A DNA stretch of 64,000 bases from Paradesulfitobacterium ferrireducens (GTDB lineage: Bacteria > Bacillota > Desulfitobacteriia > Desulfitobacteriales > Desulfitobacteriaceae). The notes beneath the pieces are model-generated. The model saw only the letters and a list, made by a program, of their open reading frames with translations. It had not been told where the DNA came from and did no database searches. Location of the stretch: contig NZ_JAFLRH010000041.1 of NCBI RefSeq assembly GCF_017310645.1, positions 22,379 to 86,378 of the forward strand. The letters are read 5' to 3'. This document shows positions 63,686 to 64,000 of this stretch, piece by piece. Position 1 is the stretch's first letter, and each line of letters opens with the position of its first letter. A program made the position numbers and the translations under genes.

Positions 63686-63715
63686 ATTATATATTGGGTT
63701 ATGGTAATCTTTCAA
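63686..63715 (-). promoter_or_regulatory. Promoter of the sensor unit
   Basis: On the minus strand TTGAAA (63710-63715), an 18-base spacer and TATAAT (63686-63691), about 90 bases upstream of the PhnD-like gene. Confidence 0.6.
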
Positions 63716-63748
63716 ATGTCAGTTTAATTTTCTTAAGGGAGGTTTATT

Positions 63749-63790
63749 ATGCCAACACTCAACGAATCTAGCTTAAAATTAAAAAAACGG
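63749..63790 (+). pseudogene. 5' end of a gene cut by an insertion sequence
   Basis: An AAGGGAGG site and ATG open the frame MPTLNESSLKLKK, after which the sequence turns into the AT-rich leader of a transposase. The gene cannot be identified from 12 or so codons. Divergent from the PhnD-like gene. Confidence 0.5.
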
Positions 63791-64000
63791 GTCTTTGACA
63801 CTTGCGTTTATATAGAAATCCCTACAAGCCTTGAAAACAGGGCTTTTTTTATTGGAAAAATGTCAAATTCTCTTCAATTATTAGTGCGTAATTTTGCGTA
63901 ATGTGTTATAATGTAAGGGATTGGAGGGGATTGTTGCTATGCGGCTTAGTATATCCAAGTCTAAAAATGCTACTTCGCTTTATGCCATACAATCTGTTTA
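63791..64000 (+). mobile_element. Left end of an IS1634-like insertion sequence (partial)
   Basis: The possible left end begins near GGGTCTTTGACACTTG (63790-63805). A terminator-like hairpin (about AAGCC/GGGCTT with seven T) at 63826-63851 and an extended -10 TGTTATAAT (63904-63912) come before the transposase start. This is the usual shield against readthrough. The right end lies outside the window. Confidence 0.55.
63941..64000 (+). CDS. Transposase N-terminus, IS1634-like (partial)
   Basis: From an ATG near 63939-63941 the frame reads MRLSISKSKNATSLYAIQSV and runs off the window. This resembles the start of IS1634-family transposases (RLS-SKSKN-S-YVI-S). GGAGGGG precedes the ATG. Only the first 20 residues can be judged. 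Confidence 0.55.

Overview
The window looks like a chromosome segment of an anaerobic, respiring low-to-mid GC Firmicute of the Desulfitobacterium/Desulfosporosinus type (Peptococcales). This is inferred from the pyruvate:ferredoxin oxidoreductase, a Tat-exported molybdopterin respiratory reductase, a Bacillus-type PyrR-attenuated pyr operon, GGAGG ribosome sites and a sigma-54 activator with a GntP/3-hydroxybutyrate operon. No rRNA or tRNA genes were seen.

Layout. 1-2.6 kb: coiled-coil protein, YccF membrane protein, a Phd-antitoxin/Uma2-nuclease fusion with its own promoter and operator, and an ABC-F gene fragment. 2.6-9.4 kb: nifJ (PFOR), ferritin-like protein, acyl-CoA thioesterase, YjbQ, a broken exonuclease and a diguanylate cyclase. 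9.7-16.4 kb: a 3-hydroxybutyrate catabolic module (sigma-54 activator, 3-hydroxybutyrate dehydrogenase, acetoacetyl-CoA synthetase, GntP permease) driven by a recognisable -24/-12 promoter with repeated upstream activator sites. It sits between decayed second copies of the neighbouring thioesterase and yjbQ genes. 16.5-18.9 kb: MoaD-like protein, an unlisted 50-residue membrane protein, an HD-DUF429 fusion and a small unknown protein.

18.8-30.6 kb is a defence island on the minus strand: XRE regulator, DUF499 ATPase, DUF3780, DUF1156 DNA methylase, PLD-SNF2 helicase and SIR2-like protein, with an HNH-nuclease stub after it. The XRE operator lies between the -35 and -10 of the island promoter. 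The island's upstream edge carries GC-rich repeats and a decayed Phd/RelE toxin-antitoxin pair.

31.4-37.4 kb: MFS exporter, DUF4342 pseudogene, and a sulfur operon (sulfonate-type ABC transporter, cysK, osmC). 37.5-39.0 kb: phosphodiesterase-like enzyme. 39.1-45.6 kb: pyrR-pyrB-pyrC-pyrK-pyrD-pyrF-pyrE with two PyrR-type attenuators but no carAB or pyrP. 45.7-47.8 kb: CopZ-NT-like metallochaperone, RluD-type pseudouridine synthase, lspA. 48.0-51.1 kb: two small membrane proteins downstream of a NarL-type two-component pair. 51.2-54.9 kb: fetAB-like exporter, BcrC-like phosphatase, metallophosphoesterase.

55.0-63.6 kb: a respiratory operon in ttrB-ttrC-ttrA order, preceded by a response regulator, a histidine kinase and a separate PhnD-like binding lipoprotein. 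Together these look like a tetrathionate/selenate/arsenate-type reductase with a sensor in three polypeptides. At the right edge an insertion sequence (IS1634-like transposase start) appears to interrupt another gene.
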